From: Cunninghamella blakesleeana
Taxonomy: Eukaryota; Mucoromycota; Mucoromycetes; Mucorales; Cunninghamellaceae
DNA length: 64,000 nucleotides
Direction: 5' to 3'
Assembly: GCA_017871115.1 (NCBI GenBank)
Contig: JAFCIZ010000006.1
Coordinates: forward strand, 2,542,001 to 2,606,000
The notes beneath the pieces were generated by a model. That model did no database searches. It was not told where the DNA came from and worked only from the letters and a program-made list of their open reading frames with translations. Made by a program: the position numbers and the translations under genes. Each line of letters opens with the position of its first letter. Within the stretch, counting starts at the first letter, position 1. This document shows positions 49,542-61,689 of this stretch, in pieces.

Positions 49542-50506
49542 AAATATAAAAGAGAGAAAGAAAAGAAAGAGAAAGAGATATATAAAAAAAAAATTAAGGG
49601 GAAAGAAAGTTTCATTTTTCAAAAAATTTAAATGAAATTCGGAGTTTTATTGTCAACGCATAATTATTATTGTTATAAGAAATATGTAAAAAAATTGCCT
49701 CTTCTTAAAACATGTTTTATTATAATTATAATCAAAAAAAAAAAAAAAGAAAGAAAAGGAGGTAAGCTTAATGACCATTCATGAATATATAAAATCTTGT
49801 CAAAAAATCAAAAATAAAATAAAATAAAATCAAAAAAAAATTATAGACTAAGGGGATTAAAAAAAAAAAGTAGGAGAGAAATCATAATCATAATTTGTTT
49901 TCAATATAAACATATTTTTTATTATAGATGAACGAAAATGGTTTGGTAAATAAATATTTATATGCTTTTTATTATAGATACCCATTTTATTATATGCTAT
50001 TATATATTATTGTGATTGTTATCAAATTATGGGAAATAAAAATAAAAATAGTGAGGTAAGGTCATAGTAATAACCTTTATAAAAAGTAGACCATTTATAT
50101 GTATTTAATAAAAATAGGAGAATGGCTATAAAGTTAATAGAGCATTTCAAGGTCCGCGCCAATAAGCTAGTAAAATCAGGTTGGGCTAAAGAGAATAGTA
50201 TGTCCGATTTTTTTTTTTACGTGTGTGTATATATAACTTCTTCTTTGTTGCACAAAATGATTACAACCATAAAAAAATTTTCTTATTTATTTTTTCTCTC
50301 TCTTCCTTTTTTCTCTCTTTATTCCCTTTCCTTTCTTTATTTTTTTTTTTTCTTTCTTTTTTTCTTATTTACTTTACTTTTTACTTTCCTTTAAAACTAT
50401 TCTTTTTTTTTCTTTTTTTTAAAAAAAAAAAAATAAAGAAACCCCATCCTATCCTTTATTATATATTTAAAGCTCCACATTCATTTATTAACTTTCTTTT
50501 TTCATC
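49503..50506. promoter_or_regulatory. Divergent promoter region, coiled-coil gene and bHLH gene
   Basis: About 1 kb between outward-facing genes, with a long A run at about 49520-49543 and long T/C-rich tracts before 50507. A short frame starting at 50122 (MAIKLIEHFKVRANKL) is not supported by any splice path I can find. Confidence 0.4.
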
Positions 50507-52118
50507 ATGAGTGACATGACTTTAACAACAACAACAGCAACCACTAATCAGTATGATTATATGGTGAATATCAATCCTTCTATTGTTCAAAAAAACGATA
50601 GCCCTACCATGAATACTTCTCCACCAGTATCATACGATGAATCAGCTCAACAATACGCCTATCATGGTAAATATATTAATAATAAAAATGATAATAATAT
50701 ATTTTGAGGAGTTCTTTATCTCTCTCATAAAAAGAGAGGAGACTATTTTTATTTTTTTATTTCTCACTCCTAGTAATAAAATAATCATTATAATGATAAT
50801 AATACTAAAAATAATATTTTTTTCTATTTTATTCTAGATTATGCATTTCAACCAATGCCTCTTTCTTATCCAACAGTTTATCCAATGACCTATTATGATC
50901 CTCAGCAACAACAACAGCAACAACAACAACAACGTCTTATCTCATCTACTACCACCCAACTTCATCCAAATAGTCCTGATTCTATTTCATCTTCTTCTTC
51001 ACCACCTACCCCTCCCTCCACTTTATCCACCATGCATCGATCCAACACCGTTCCTATTATGAATAGTAGTAATAATAACAATAATGGACAAATTCTTACT
51101 ACTACTACTTCACAAATCATGGATCCAATGTCATCTCCTTCACCAATGATGAATCCCCTTATGACCACTTCAACAAGCACCTCTTCATCTTCATCCAATT
51201 CATCCAATTCATCCACATCGACTTTTTCAAATGCAACAACCGCTCGTGTTAAAGAAACCATTGCTCGTGCAAATTCTGTTCCCATGGAATTTTATCACAC
51301 CGAATTTTTAGAATATTCAAAAGAAACATATGAGCGTAAAATGGATGCTAAAAGAAATAAGCGCAAACGATCTTCCCCTATGAAAGCATCAAATGATACT
51401 AATGAAGATGAAAAAGAAGATGGTATAAATCAACAACAAAAGAAAAAGAAGCGAGATAACAGTAATATAGATCAAAATGATTCTTTATCTTTTGATAATA
51501 AAAATGATTCAGATGAAGATGATTTTGATGAAGATGATGATAAAATGGAAAAGTAAGTCATAAATTAATATATATATATATATATATATGTATGTACTAT
51601 TTTATTTATTCCTTTTTTTTTTTTTAGTCGAGAACTTAGTAGTGCAGAACTTCGTAGACAAATTCATATTCAATCTGAACAAAAGCGTCGTGCTCAAATT
51701 AAAGATGGGTTTGATGAATTAAGAAAATATTTACCTGGATGTAATAATAAAAAAATGAGCAAAGCTGCTTTATTAACAAGAAGTAAGTTGTATAAAAAAA
51801 AAAGATGTTAAATAAATATTAATAATTCATATATATTAATCTTTTCTATTTTTTCTTTATTTTATTTTTTAGCTGTTCAACAAATACAACACATGAAAAA
51901 AGTACAAACTGAATTACTTTCTGAAGTAGAAAGACTTGTACAAGAAAATGATAATTTAAAAAAGTAAGTTTTATTTAATTTGCATGATTTCTTTTTTTTT
52001 AAAAAAAGAACAGTAATAAGCTCATTCTTTTTGCATTTACTTTTTTTTATAATACAAATACAGATTTCAACACAATGTTTTACAACGACAAGCAATGGAA
52101 AAAATGTATAGTTTTTAA
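50507..52118 (+). CDS. bHLH-leucine-zipper transcription factor, MLX/Myc-like
   Basis: Exons 50507-50666, 50838-51552, 51628-51782, 51873-51963 and 52064-52118 give 391 residues. The first 250 residues are Ser/Thr/Gln/Asn-rich, followed by an acidic region (about 270-290). The bHLH starts near 300: RRQIHIQSEQKRRAQIKDGF with the His305-Glu309-Arg312/313 set that reads CACGTG E-boxes, a loop YLPGCNNKKMSKAALL, then helix 2 and a heptad zipper (LLSEVERLVQENDNLKK). The basic helix and loop resemble MLX, the Myc-network partner that in animals forms heterodimers for nutrient-responsive transcription. Family level is firm, subgroup inferred. An exact palindromic E-box occurs 1.3 kb downstream. Confidence 0.87.
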
Positions 52119-54179
52119 AGAAGAAGAAAAAAAAGAAAGATGATAATTATTCTTTCTTTTTTTTTTTTTTTTTTTTTACCTCCTAATGATATCCTTTTTT
52201 TCTCTCTCTCTCTCTCTCTCTGCTTTGCTTACCTGTCTATGCTTTGTGATTGTCTTTAAATTATTTTCTCCTATTTATTACTTTTCTTGTGTTTATTTAT
52301 GGTTGTTTTTTTTTTTTTTTTTTTTTACTCTTTTTTTATAATATTTTTTTTTAATTGGATTCCCTTTCTTCATTTTATGATTTTTCTTTTTTTTTTTTAT
52401 CTCCTTTTTTTTATATTTCAACCTTTTTGTTCACCCTTGTTTCTTTTTTAATACCGTAATTTGTACCTAGAGTTTTTTTTTTATTTTTTATTTTATTATA
52501 TAGTTTTATAGTATAATATTATTTTATATTATCATTTTTTTTCGTTTTCTCTTTCTCTCTCTCTCTCTCTCGCCTTCTCTTTTTTTTTTTCTCTTCCCTT
52601 TTCTCCTCCCTTTTTAGTACATTGATTTTTTTTGATTTTTTTTTATAAATACATTTTTTATTATAATCTCTGTACACAGTTTTATTTATTTTATTTGTAC
52701 CTTTTCTTCTCTTTTTCACTCCCCCTTTGATTCTTTTTCTTTTCATCTTTTTACTAAATATAAAAAATAAGAAAAATGAAATAAAAAATATATAAACTTT
52801 ATTCTTTATCCAGGTGGTTGGTAACTTTTTTATATACTAAAGACTCGGGAATATTTTAAAGTTATATTAAATCAAAAAGACGTATTTAAAAAATAAAAAA
52901 CAAACCATGAGAATGAGTGTTTCTGTTTCATTTGATCAACACACGAAAATAACAGAATGGATTGGTTGAAGATGGATGATGAAAGTAGAATTATTCTAGA
53001 AATCCCCTTCACTTATTCTAACCTATAAGACTAAATTATTATGTGTCTTTATTCATTTTTATTTTATTCTCATTTATATAATAAACGTCTTTTTATGTTT
53101 TTTTTTTTTTGCCATTTATTTAATAACATTAAAAAAAATAAATACTCGTGGATTATTTTAAGTTCGTGGCGATTTTTTTAGAATAAAAAAAAGATCTTCG
53201 TTATTTTTTTAAAAAAGGCAAGTTACTTGATTTGGTGATGAATCATCAAAAAAAGGATATTTAAGCATTCATCTTGATTTATTTATTTGCAAGTGTACTT
53301 TTTTTAATTTAAAAAAAAAATAGCGATGAATAATAATGATGACACACATCCTATAGATGAAAATTAACCCAAAACGAACGTACATCAACATGCATCTTGT
53401 TACACACCTCTTTCTGATAGGTATATAAAGTATTTATTTTATTTTACCATAGATCATTATCGCACGTGCGTCATTTTTGAAATGGTAAAACCTTTGTTTG
53501 AGGAAACATGTCCCGTGGATATTATTTTCTAATCTTTTTTTTTTTTTACCATTGAGAAAAAATGAATTTAAAAAAAAAGATCGATAGTTACTAGTAGACA
53601 AATTTAGTAAAAAGTCAAGATCAATAATTTTTTTAAAGGGGAGTTTATAAAAAAAAAAAAAATATTCCCATCAAAAAAAAAAAAAAATAAATAATCCAGT
53701 TGGTAAAATAAGGGAAAATGAATAGTTCGATTTATATCGAAAGAAAACAAGAAAAATAAAAAAGCAGGAAAAACAGAAGGGTTAACATAAAAAAAATAAT
53801 AAATTGTTATTGATAATGGTTCATCCAGATCATCTGTCTTTTATTTTTTTTATCAACGATTATTGTTTAAACTATAATATTAAAAAAGAACAGATTTAGA
53901 TTATATTAATCTTTTTTTTAACAATAGGTTTCTTTTTTATTAAAATAGGATTTTACCCTATACGGAAATTCATCAATAGAGAAAAAAAAACCTTGTTTTG
54001 ACATAATTGGTTGATAATCATTTATTATTATTATTATTATTATTATTTTTGGAACCAAAAAAAAAAAAAAAATTAAATAATAATGAATAATGATAAATAA
54101 ATAAAGATAAAAGCATCATTCCATTTATTAAAAAATGAAAATAAACGAGATTGCTTATCTTTTATATATATAATATATG

Positions 54180-54211
<32 letters not shown>

Positions 54212-54751
54212 ATATATATATACATATCTAGTTATATATATTTGTATATACATACATATCAACGTATCAAGGAACTTGTATAAAAACTTTAATCAAGTTT
54301 TATTAAAAAAACTTGTTACACAATGCCTTTTTTTGTCTATTTTATATCTTCACTCCGTTCATTATAAAAAAAAAGACTATTATAAGAGATTTATATATGT
54401 ATTAAATTATATTAAGTTACCATGGAAACTTGTTTAAAAAATGTAAAATAAGAATAATAACGTTAATAATGATAATATAATTCTATAAATATCTTGTATA
54501 AGAAAAAAAAAATAGTTCATTTCTTTTTTTTTGGGTTATAGATTTTTTAAAGTAGGAGTTATAAAATCTTAAAAGTTTAAAATAAAATATTTCTATTGTT
54601 ATTTTTTAAACTTTCTTTCTCTTTTTATTTTTATTTTTTCTCATATATATTTCATATTAATATTTTTTTTTTCCTCTTTCTTTTTTTTCTTTTTTTCTTT
54701 TATTTTACTATTCTCTGCTTTTTTTTTTTTTTAATTTATATATAATTGACT
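52119..54751. other. Gene-poor stretch after the bHLH gene
   Basis: About 2.6 kb. The first 600 bases are strongly T/C-rich on the + strand (CT repeats at 52201-52221 and 52549-52571), probably the bHLH 3' end. Then AT-rich DNA with a palindromic E-box at 53461-53470 and a TA tract near 54177-54222. No coding frame supported. Confidence 0.5.
53461..53470. promoter_or_regulatory. Palindromic E-box
   Basis: CGCACGTGCG is a perfect 10-base palindrome centred on CACGTG, GC-rich in very AT-rich DNA. It lies between the bHLH gene and the FYR gene, 1.3 kb before the latter. Confidence 0.4.
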
Positions 54752-55443
54752 ATGAAAGGTAAATGGTGATAATTTAATAAATAAATGACAAAGCGTGTTT
54801 TATTTATTTAGTGAAACTGTATAAATATACCCTTTTTATTTTATTTATAGTCAAAGTGTTTTATAGTTTTCAAGGTACTGGTACCTTATGTTTATGTTGC
54901 TACTCAACCGAAATCAGTAATAACTATCAAGACCATAAATATATCTCTTTACCTTTAAAACCTTGTTTGCTTCATTTATGTAGTTCTTGGTAATAAAAAG
55001 AAATCTCTTTTTAAAAAAGAAAATCTATTTTTAAATGCTGATGGTAACTTGGTAAATTAACTTTTTGCTTTGTTCTTTCTTTTTTTTCTTTTTTTTTCTT
55101 TTCTTTTTTTCTTTTTATTACTTTATAGTCCAGATATGTTATTACAACCTGGTTCTGATTGTGCCATATATAGTACCAACTTTCATGAAATGGAAGCTAA
55201 TAAAAATAATAATAATTATCAACAGCAATCAAAAGATGAAATGATATTAGAAGGGCATGGTTTATTATCTTGGTTATTGTTAGATAATAATACTGAAGAT
55301 GAAGAAGAAAAAGAAAATAGCAACGATGATAATCATATTGATAAGAATAAAAAGATGAAAGATCAATACATATATGGAAAATGTCACCCAGATCATATTG
55401 AAGTACAGCTCGAATTAAGACCTGTAAGTTTGAAAAAGAAGAA

Positions 55444-55474
<31 letters not shown>

Positions 55475-57551
55475 CATTATTATTATTATCCCTTTCCCTA
55501 CTCTCTCTTTCTCTCTCTCTCTTTCTCTACTTTTTTTTTTTTTTTATTACGATCTATACTATATGCTTATTCTATTATTATTTTCTCCTTTCAAATCCTC
55601 TCCCCCATAAAAATAACACGATCAAACATATATATTTATAAAACACTCTTTAAACAAACGATCTTCCCCCAACTCTACTCCGATATAGAAAAAAAACCTT
55701 ATCTCTCTTTTTTTAATCATTCCCAACAATATGTTTTGACACTACTAATCTTACTTTTATCTTATTATTATGATTATTAATAGACACAACGTATAACAAA
55801 ATCTGAATATTATAATGGGCTAACAAGATTAAACTCACTAGTTTCTCCAATAGACGATGTAAATATATTATTAGATATATTTTATTCTAGAAATATTACA
55901 TATTAATATATTAACATCGAGTTGCTTTTACTTTTTTTTTTTAAAAAAAATAAATAAATAAATAGGGGCGACATCATCGATTACCATCAATTACATCATC
56001 TAATTCATCATCACCACCTTCATTATCATCCTCTCTTTCTTTTCACTTGAATAAAACATCACCACCATCGATAATAAAACCTTCATTTCACCCTCCTTCT
56101 TACCAAAACATAATAGAACACCATGATCCTCGACTACCTCCCATGCTACCTCCATCACCAAAAAAAAGAAAAAAGGCTCCTGGTTTTGTAAATACGACAT
56201 TTCATCCTGTTCCTTCCTCTTCCTCTTCATTACCACCGCCTTCTTCCCTTTTTGATAATAACAACAATAATAATGTTATTGTAAAAGAGGAACGTGCTTT
56301 ATCTTCATCACCTCCTTCCATTAATTCTTCCTCTTCCTCTTCTTTATCATCTATTACTTCAACCAATTATAATCATAAAAATAGTAATGCATATACAAAA
56401 GTCATTTTACCATTAACTCCTACTACGCCAGCTCATTTTCATCATCAATTTAAAACTAATAAAACCACTACAACTACCACTGTAGTACATAGTGGTACAT
56501 TACAACCTTCAATGATTACAACAACAGCTACTAGCGGACGTAGAAAAAAAAGAGATACCAAACCACCTAATACCAATGACATTCGTACTTTTATTCAAGT
56601 AGACCAAGATGCGTTAGGGAATTACATTTTACCGGTTGAAATTGATTCGTGGACCGTCTTTTCTTTGGGCCAAGTAGTTTATGATCGCCCTTCCTTTCAT
56701 AATCAACGCTATATCTATCCTGTTGGTTATAAAGTTAAAAAGTAAGTTTAATAATAATATATTATAGGGAATATATATAAATTTATAAATAAATAAATAA
56801 ACGGAGAATTTATATATATATTTATATACATATATATATATATATATATATTTATATACATATATATATATATATATATATTTACTAATTATCAATATAT
56901 TATTATTTTTATTATCCTTCTTATTTGATTTTTATATAGATGGTATCGGAGTATGATAGATCCAAAAAGTGATACTCAATATTTATGTGAAATTTTAGAT
57001 GGTGGTCAAGAACCTGTGGTATGTGCTTTTTTTAAAACTTTAAAATCTTAAAATTTTTTTAGAATATATTTAAACTGACCTATTTATCATTTTATTATTC
57101 AATTTTATTGTTTAGTTTCGATTAGTTGCTGATGATAATCCTACTGAAGTATATACTGGTTCTACAACTACTTCTGTTTGGACAATTGTTGTTAGAAGGT
57201 ATTATAATATAGATATAGATAAAGTAAAACAATATTATTTTTTCCTATTTGTTAATGAGAAAAATTAATTATTATGAATAATATACTTTTTTTTATTTAT
57301 TAAATTGCAACATATTTTAATTTTATTTTTAATCATTTTTTAGAGCCTTCGCCATTCGAAATATGGAATATGGTCATAATCCTGTAGGACCTGACTTTTT
57401 TGGATTAAGAAAGAATACTATTGCTAAAATGATCCAAGACCTACCCAATGCTGACAAATGTAATAACTATATATGGCAAACGTTTAAAAGTGGAAGTACT
57501 GGTAAAACCACCAAACGTATTTTTCGGCAAGAATTAGATATAACTGGTTGA
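54752..57551 (+). CDS. FYRN/FYRC-domain nuclear protein
   Basis: Exons 54752-54758, 54851-54989, 55129-55423, 55784-55858, 55966-56741, 56940-57018, 57116-57198 and 57344-57551 give 553 residues. N-terminal part: VKVFYSFQGTGTLCLCCYS and a Cys-containing region (about 3-60), then Asn/Ser/Pro-rich linkers and PPSPKKRKKAPGF, a likely nuclear signal. The FYRN (about 393-450: LPVEIDSWTVFSLGQVVYDR, YPVGYKVKKWYRS) and FYRC (about 450-540: FRLVADDNPTEVYTGSTT, GPDFFGLRKNTIAKMIQ) modules are clear. Known: FYR pairs occur in trithorax/MLL proteins and TBRG1; here no SET, PHD or JmjC domain is attached, so TBRG1-like. The seven-base first exon (ATGAAAG) is a splice-consensus choice; a start at 54811 reading through the acceptor is the alternative. 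Confidence 0.82.
56821..56880. repeat. Two perfect 30-base tandem copies inside an intron
   Basis: Bases 56821-56850 and 56851-56880 are identical: a 'tttatataca' head then 20 bases of TA. This lies in the fifth intron of the FYR gene. Confidence 0.9.
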
Positions 57552-57954
57552 AATTAAAGTTACACCATTAAAGCGGGTCTATATTTATTTAAAAAAAAAT
57601 AGGCGGTGAACGAATTTTTTTTTTTTATTACTCCTTTTTTATATAATTCCATAAAAATTTTTTTTTATCTCTCTTTTTTCTCTCTCTCATTTTTTTTTTT
57701 AATAAATTATTATCTATACTAATAATAATCTATTTACATTCACATTCTCCTCCATTACACACCACTACCACTACTTCCCCCCCCCTCTTCCTTTTCTCCT
57801 CCTCCACTTTCTCTCTTTTTACTTTTTTTTTTTTTACTTTTTTGTACAGGTTGTTTTTTTAAAAATACCATTTTGATGAAAATAAATCTTATATATTATA
57901 ATAAGCATAATAATCATAGTAGTAGAAAAATAATATTTAATAGTTATAAATATA
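57552..57954. other. Spacer and leader before the MATE gene
   Basis: About 400 bases. Pyrimidine-rich (CT, CCA and C8 runs near 57740-57840), which fits a promoter or leader. No gene seen. Confidence 0.5.
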
Positions 57955-59628
57955 ATGGAAACCGACCTTTTAATCCCACAATCTCCTTTTAATAATACTC
58001 AATCGAAACCTAGTTATCGTCAAGAATTTTATTGGTTATTTAAAAACGCTATTCCTCTTGTTATTAGCTACCTTTTACAAAATAGTTTACAAAGTGTATC
58101 TGTAATTACAGCTGGTCACCTGGTAATTAGATCTATAATTATAATATATAATGAAGATAAAAAATTAATATAAATATAAAAAATATATGCATATATATTT
58201 ATATACTCACATTCTATTTTGTTCTTTTTTATTTCTCGTATTATTCATTTTATTTTATTTATTCAATAGGGACCTAATGAATTGGCAGCAACAGCTTTAG
58301 CAAGTTTATTTATTACCGTCACCGGATTTTCAGCGGTCATGGGGACCACCTTATGTTTAGACACTTTATGTTCCCAAGCCTATACCAATATTCAATGTGA
58401 TAAAAAGATGGTTGGATTACATGTTCAACGATGTTTAGTATTTTTATCCATTCTCATGTTACCTATTGTCTTTTTATGGTGGTATTCACAGCATATATTT
58501 TTATTTTTATTACACCAAGACCCTCATGTTTCACTTTTAGCCGGGGAATATATTCAATGGATGATCTTAGCTTTACCAGCTTTTGCTTTATTTGAAACTT
58601 TAAAAAAAATGTTACAAGCTCAAGGCATCTTTCGTGCACCAACTTATTGTTTATTCTTTGGCGCTCCCTTTAATATGGTTCTTAGCTATTTTTTAGTTTA
58701 CCATACATCTTTACAATTTATTGGCGCTCCTATAGCGGCTGTTCTCACCTATTGGTTACTAGTAGCATTATTGATTTTATATATTCTTTTCATTGATGGA
58801 TCAAAAGTATGGCCTAAATTAAAATGGATCAAATCAAATAAAAATAGTAATCATAGTATACAACAGGATGGTGAATTAGGTGCCATTTTAGATTATAAAG
58901 CATATGGACCCATGTTGAAATTAGCCATTCCGGGAATTTTATTAATATGTAGTGAAAATTGGGCTTATGAAATCATTGCTTTAGCATCTAGTTGGATTGA
59001 TCAACAGAATAATATTAATCACAATAGTGGGGATCAAGGTACAGCAACAACGAACATTAATCAAGGGGTTCAATCAGTTTTGGTCACATCAGTCGCCATC
59101 TTATATACTATCCCCTTTGGATTAGGAATTGCTGGAGCCAATCGTGTTGGAAATTTATTAGGTGCACAAAAACCAAATCATGCCTTTTTGGCCGCTAAAG
59201 CCATATTATGTGTCGCTTGTGGAATTGCTTTCATCAATGGCTCTGTATTATATGGATTAAGACATCAATGGGGATATTTATTTACCGATCATCAACAAGT
59301 AGTAGAGAAAGTTAGCCAATTATTACCTATTGTGGCCATTTTTGTTGTTGCAGATAATATAGCTGGTGTAGCTGATGGCATATTAAATGGAATGGGATTA
59401 CAAAAAATAGGAAGTTGGTTTAATTTGTTGGCTTATTATGTTACTTCTTTACCCATTGGATTTTACCTTTGCTTTGAAAAAGATTGGGGATTAATGGGTA
59501 TTTGGGTTGCATTAATGGCTTCGTTGATTACTGTAGCTTGTTGTACTGTAGCCGTCGTTTGGTGGACTGATTGGCATAAAGAAGCAAAAAAAGCTTTACA
59601 TAGAGCTAATTTAGAATCAAAAGAATAA
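57955..59628 (+). CDS. MATE-family multidrug/toxin extrusion transporter
   Basis: Exons 57955-58122 and 58270-59628 give 508 residues, the standard eukaryotic MATE length. About 12 hydrophobic segments in two similar halves: first half with ITAGHLGPNELAATALASL and VMGTTLCLDTLCSQAYT, second half with GIAGANRVGNLLGAQKPNHA and DNIAGVADGILNGMGLQKIG. These are the characteristic MatE motifs. Known: MATE proteins exchange cations or protons for organic cations and drugs at the plasma or vacuole membrane. Substrate unknown; no biosynthetic genes beside it. Confidence 0.93.
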
Positions 59629-59773
59629 GAGTAGAATAGGATAGAATAGAGAATGTATACATACATACAAATATAAATAAATAATCATTTTTGCATATAT
59701 AAAATTATAATTTTTAATATCCGATATTTTTTTTTTCTTTTTTACTTTTTTCTTTTTTTTTAAAAAAAAAAAA

Positions 59774-60348
59774 ATGAATGATAATAAAAATTACAATGAT
59801 AAATCACCATTCCCTTCATCAACTATATCTACATCACAACCTCAACCTCCTAATTATACAGGATTACAACCATTGCAACAACAAAATAATAATATAAATA
59901 AGAAAGGAAAAGGTTACCCTGGTCAAGACTTTGGTACACCAACAAATAATGGTATGACAAGAGATGCTTTAGTTTATGATACTAATACTGGCCAACCCAT
60001 GTTATCATCCACTACAGCTCAGCGCCAACAGATTGAACAATCTTTAGGCCCAACGTGCCAAAATAATCAATATCATACGTTAAGAATGCATTATACAATA
60101 AAATCTTTGATTTTTTCCCTTTTAATTATTCCTTACTGTTGTGGTTATCGAGGAAGAAAAGTGGTAAATTTATATTTATAATATTGATAATAATGAAGAA
60201 TAAAAACATGGAAATAATAAGATATAAGTGAAAATATAAAATAATATATACTAATAATAATAATACAATATATATATATATATATATATAATAGTGTGAA
60301 TGTACTCGATGCAATCAAAAATTTCCAAATATTATTCTTCCACAATGA
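59774..60348 (+). CDS. BRI3/LITAF-like small membrane protein
   Basis: Exons 59774-60163 and 60295-60348 give 147 residues. Residues 1-90 are Pro/Gln/Asn-rich and disordered. Then GPTCQNNQYHTLRMHY, one hydrophobic segment (SLIFSLLIIPYCCGY) and the end GRKVCECTRCNQKFPN. A membrane hairpin or half-span flanked by Cys pairs, with a Pro-rich N-terminus, is the plan of BRI3 and LITAF-type proteins of endosome/lysosome membranes, in which the Cys pairs bind zinc. Here the first Cys pair is reduced to one Cys and a His. The last exon, carrying the second Cys pair, has a decayed copy at 61714-61767. Confidence 0.68.
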
Positions 60349-60964
60349 TCACAGAAAACTAAAATAAGGCGGGATTAAAAATAAAACAAACCAATTCTTT
60401 TTTTATAAAAAAAAATGTAGAATTTTCTCTCCCTTTTCTTTTTTTCTTCTTTTTTTTGATTACATATATACATATATTTATCCTTATTATGAATTCATCA
60501 ATATAATATATAGAGAATAAATAAAAATTCTATTCATATATATACATATATGTATTTGTGTATAAACCAATATTATAACCTATTGTAATAGAGTTTTCTG
60601 CCCTTTCCATATTTAATTAGTCCAACTATCTCGGGCTCGTTCACATGATAATAAAATCAATATATGTATAATACAAGTAGAACGATGTATATTTGTACTT
60701 TATATAAAAAAAATAAAAACATTTGTATATATACAAAAATGAATGAAATGAAGTCATTAGTATATTATTTATTTTTTCGAAAGTAGAAAAACCATTCATT
60801 ATTTTTATGCAATCTTATTCACATCATCTAAATAAAGGAGGTTCATTTATTTTTTCCCAATCTACAGGAAAAAAATAAAGACAATGCCCTGGTATTTTTC
60901 TTCTTTTTTCTCTTTCTCTTTCTTCCATTCTTTTACTTTTAGTTTAATTTTTATAATATAAAAT
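60349..60964. other. Upstream region of tubby-like gene A
   Basis: About 615 bases. Parts recur upstream of gene B (for example 'gataataaaat' with 'gatataat/gtacaag' blocks near 60647-60680 and 62255-62290, and 'taaataaagga' near 60830). So the promoter was duplicated with the gene. Confidence 0.55.
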
Positions 60965-61480
60965 ATGACGGCAACAACTTTTACATTTTTTAAAGATGGT
61001 TCAAAAGGAGCTGTTAGAATATATAGAGGCAACTTCCATGAGGAAAATCTAAACCAACCGATTTTTTATCGAATCAAATTGAATAACAAAGCCTATGAAT
61101 TATATGACGAACGGCATAAAGAGACGAAAAGTCCTATTTTAAAAGCAAAATTTACCAATTTACATTATAATAAAGGGATTATGGAAGGATTTAATATGAG
61201 TGTTATAATGAAAGAATGTGGGTTTTTTATAAATAGTAAATGGGTCTTTATGGATCCTTTTCAAGGTAATAAATCGTATACATGGAAAATCGACCTTTGG
61301 TGTAATTCTTGGAAATTAAGAGATGATCAAAATCGACAAGTAATTGCTTCTTTTGAACGAGCAGGTTCTAGTTTTAATAAACAAGGTGTTTTAACAATTT
61401 ACTATCAGGTTTCTTTTCATTTATTAGCATATATTATTCTAAGTCATAAACTACTTCATCAAAGTTTAAAATCACCATAA
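60965..61480 (+). CDS. Tubby-like/DUF6593-like small protein, copy A
   Basis: A single-exon frame of 171 residues. Seen: TFFKDGSKGAVRIYRGNFHE, then beta-strand-like segments with MEGFNMSV, FMDPFQGNKSYTWKIDLW, SWKLRDDQNRQVIASFERAG and a C-terminal hydrophobic stretch (HLLAYIILSHKLLHQSL). The D-x2-G-N-x-Y-x-W-K pattern with 'vA.feR' fits the tubby-like beta-barrel superfamily, close to fungal DUF6593. No signal peptide. Role unknown. Copy B follows at 62615-63178 and a broken copy C at 63679. Confidence 0.7.
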   Translation: MTATTFTFFKDGSKGAVRIYRGNFHEENLNQPIFYRIKLNNKAYELYDERHKETKSPILKAKFTNLHYNKGIMEGFNMSVIMKECGFFINSKWVFMDPFQGNKSYTWKIDLWCNSWKLRDDQNRQVIASFERAGSSFNKQGVLTIYYQVSFHLLAYIILSHKLLHQSLKSP

Positions 61481-61655
61481 TAAAAAATCTTGGTTTAATG
61501 ATTTATTAAAACTCGGGAACCTTTAAAAAATCATTACTATTTTTTAATACAACAAGAAAAGTGATAAAACTTATATATAATATTAATTTCAATGTTAATA
61601 ATATTGGAAAAAATATAAAAATAATATAATATAAAGTAAAAGAAAAAAGAGAATA

Positions 61656-61689
<34 letters not shown>

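Noticed and set aside
50122..50394. Frame beginning MAIKLIEHFKVRANKL before the bHLH gene
   Set aside because: The first 30 residues look protein-like, but the frame dissolves into poly-Phe and no donor/acceptor path links it to another exon.
54177..54437. Tyr/Ile-rich frame before the FYR gene
   Set aside because: It is a translated TA microsatellite with no recognisable content.
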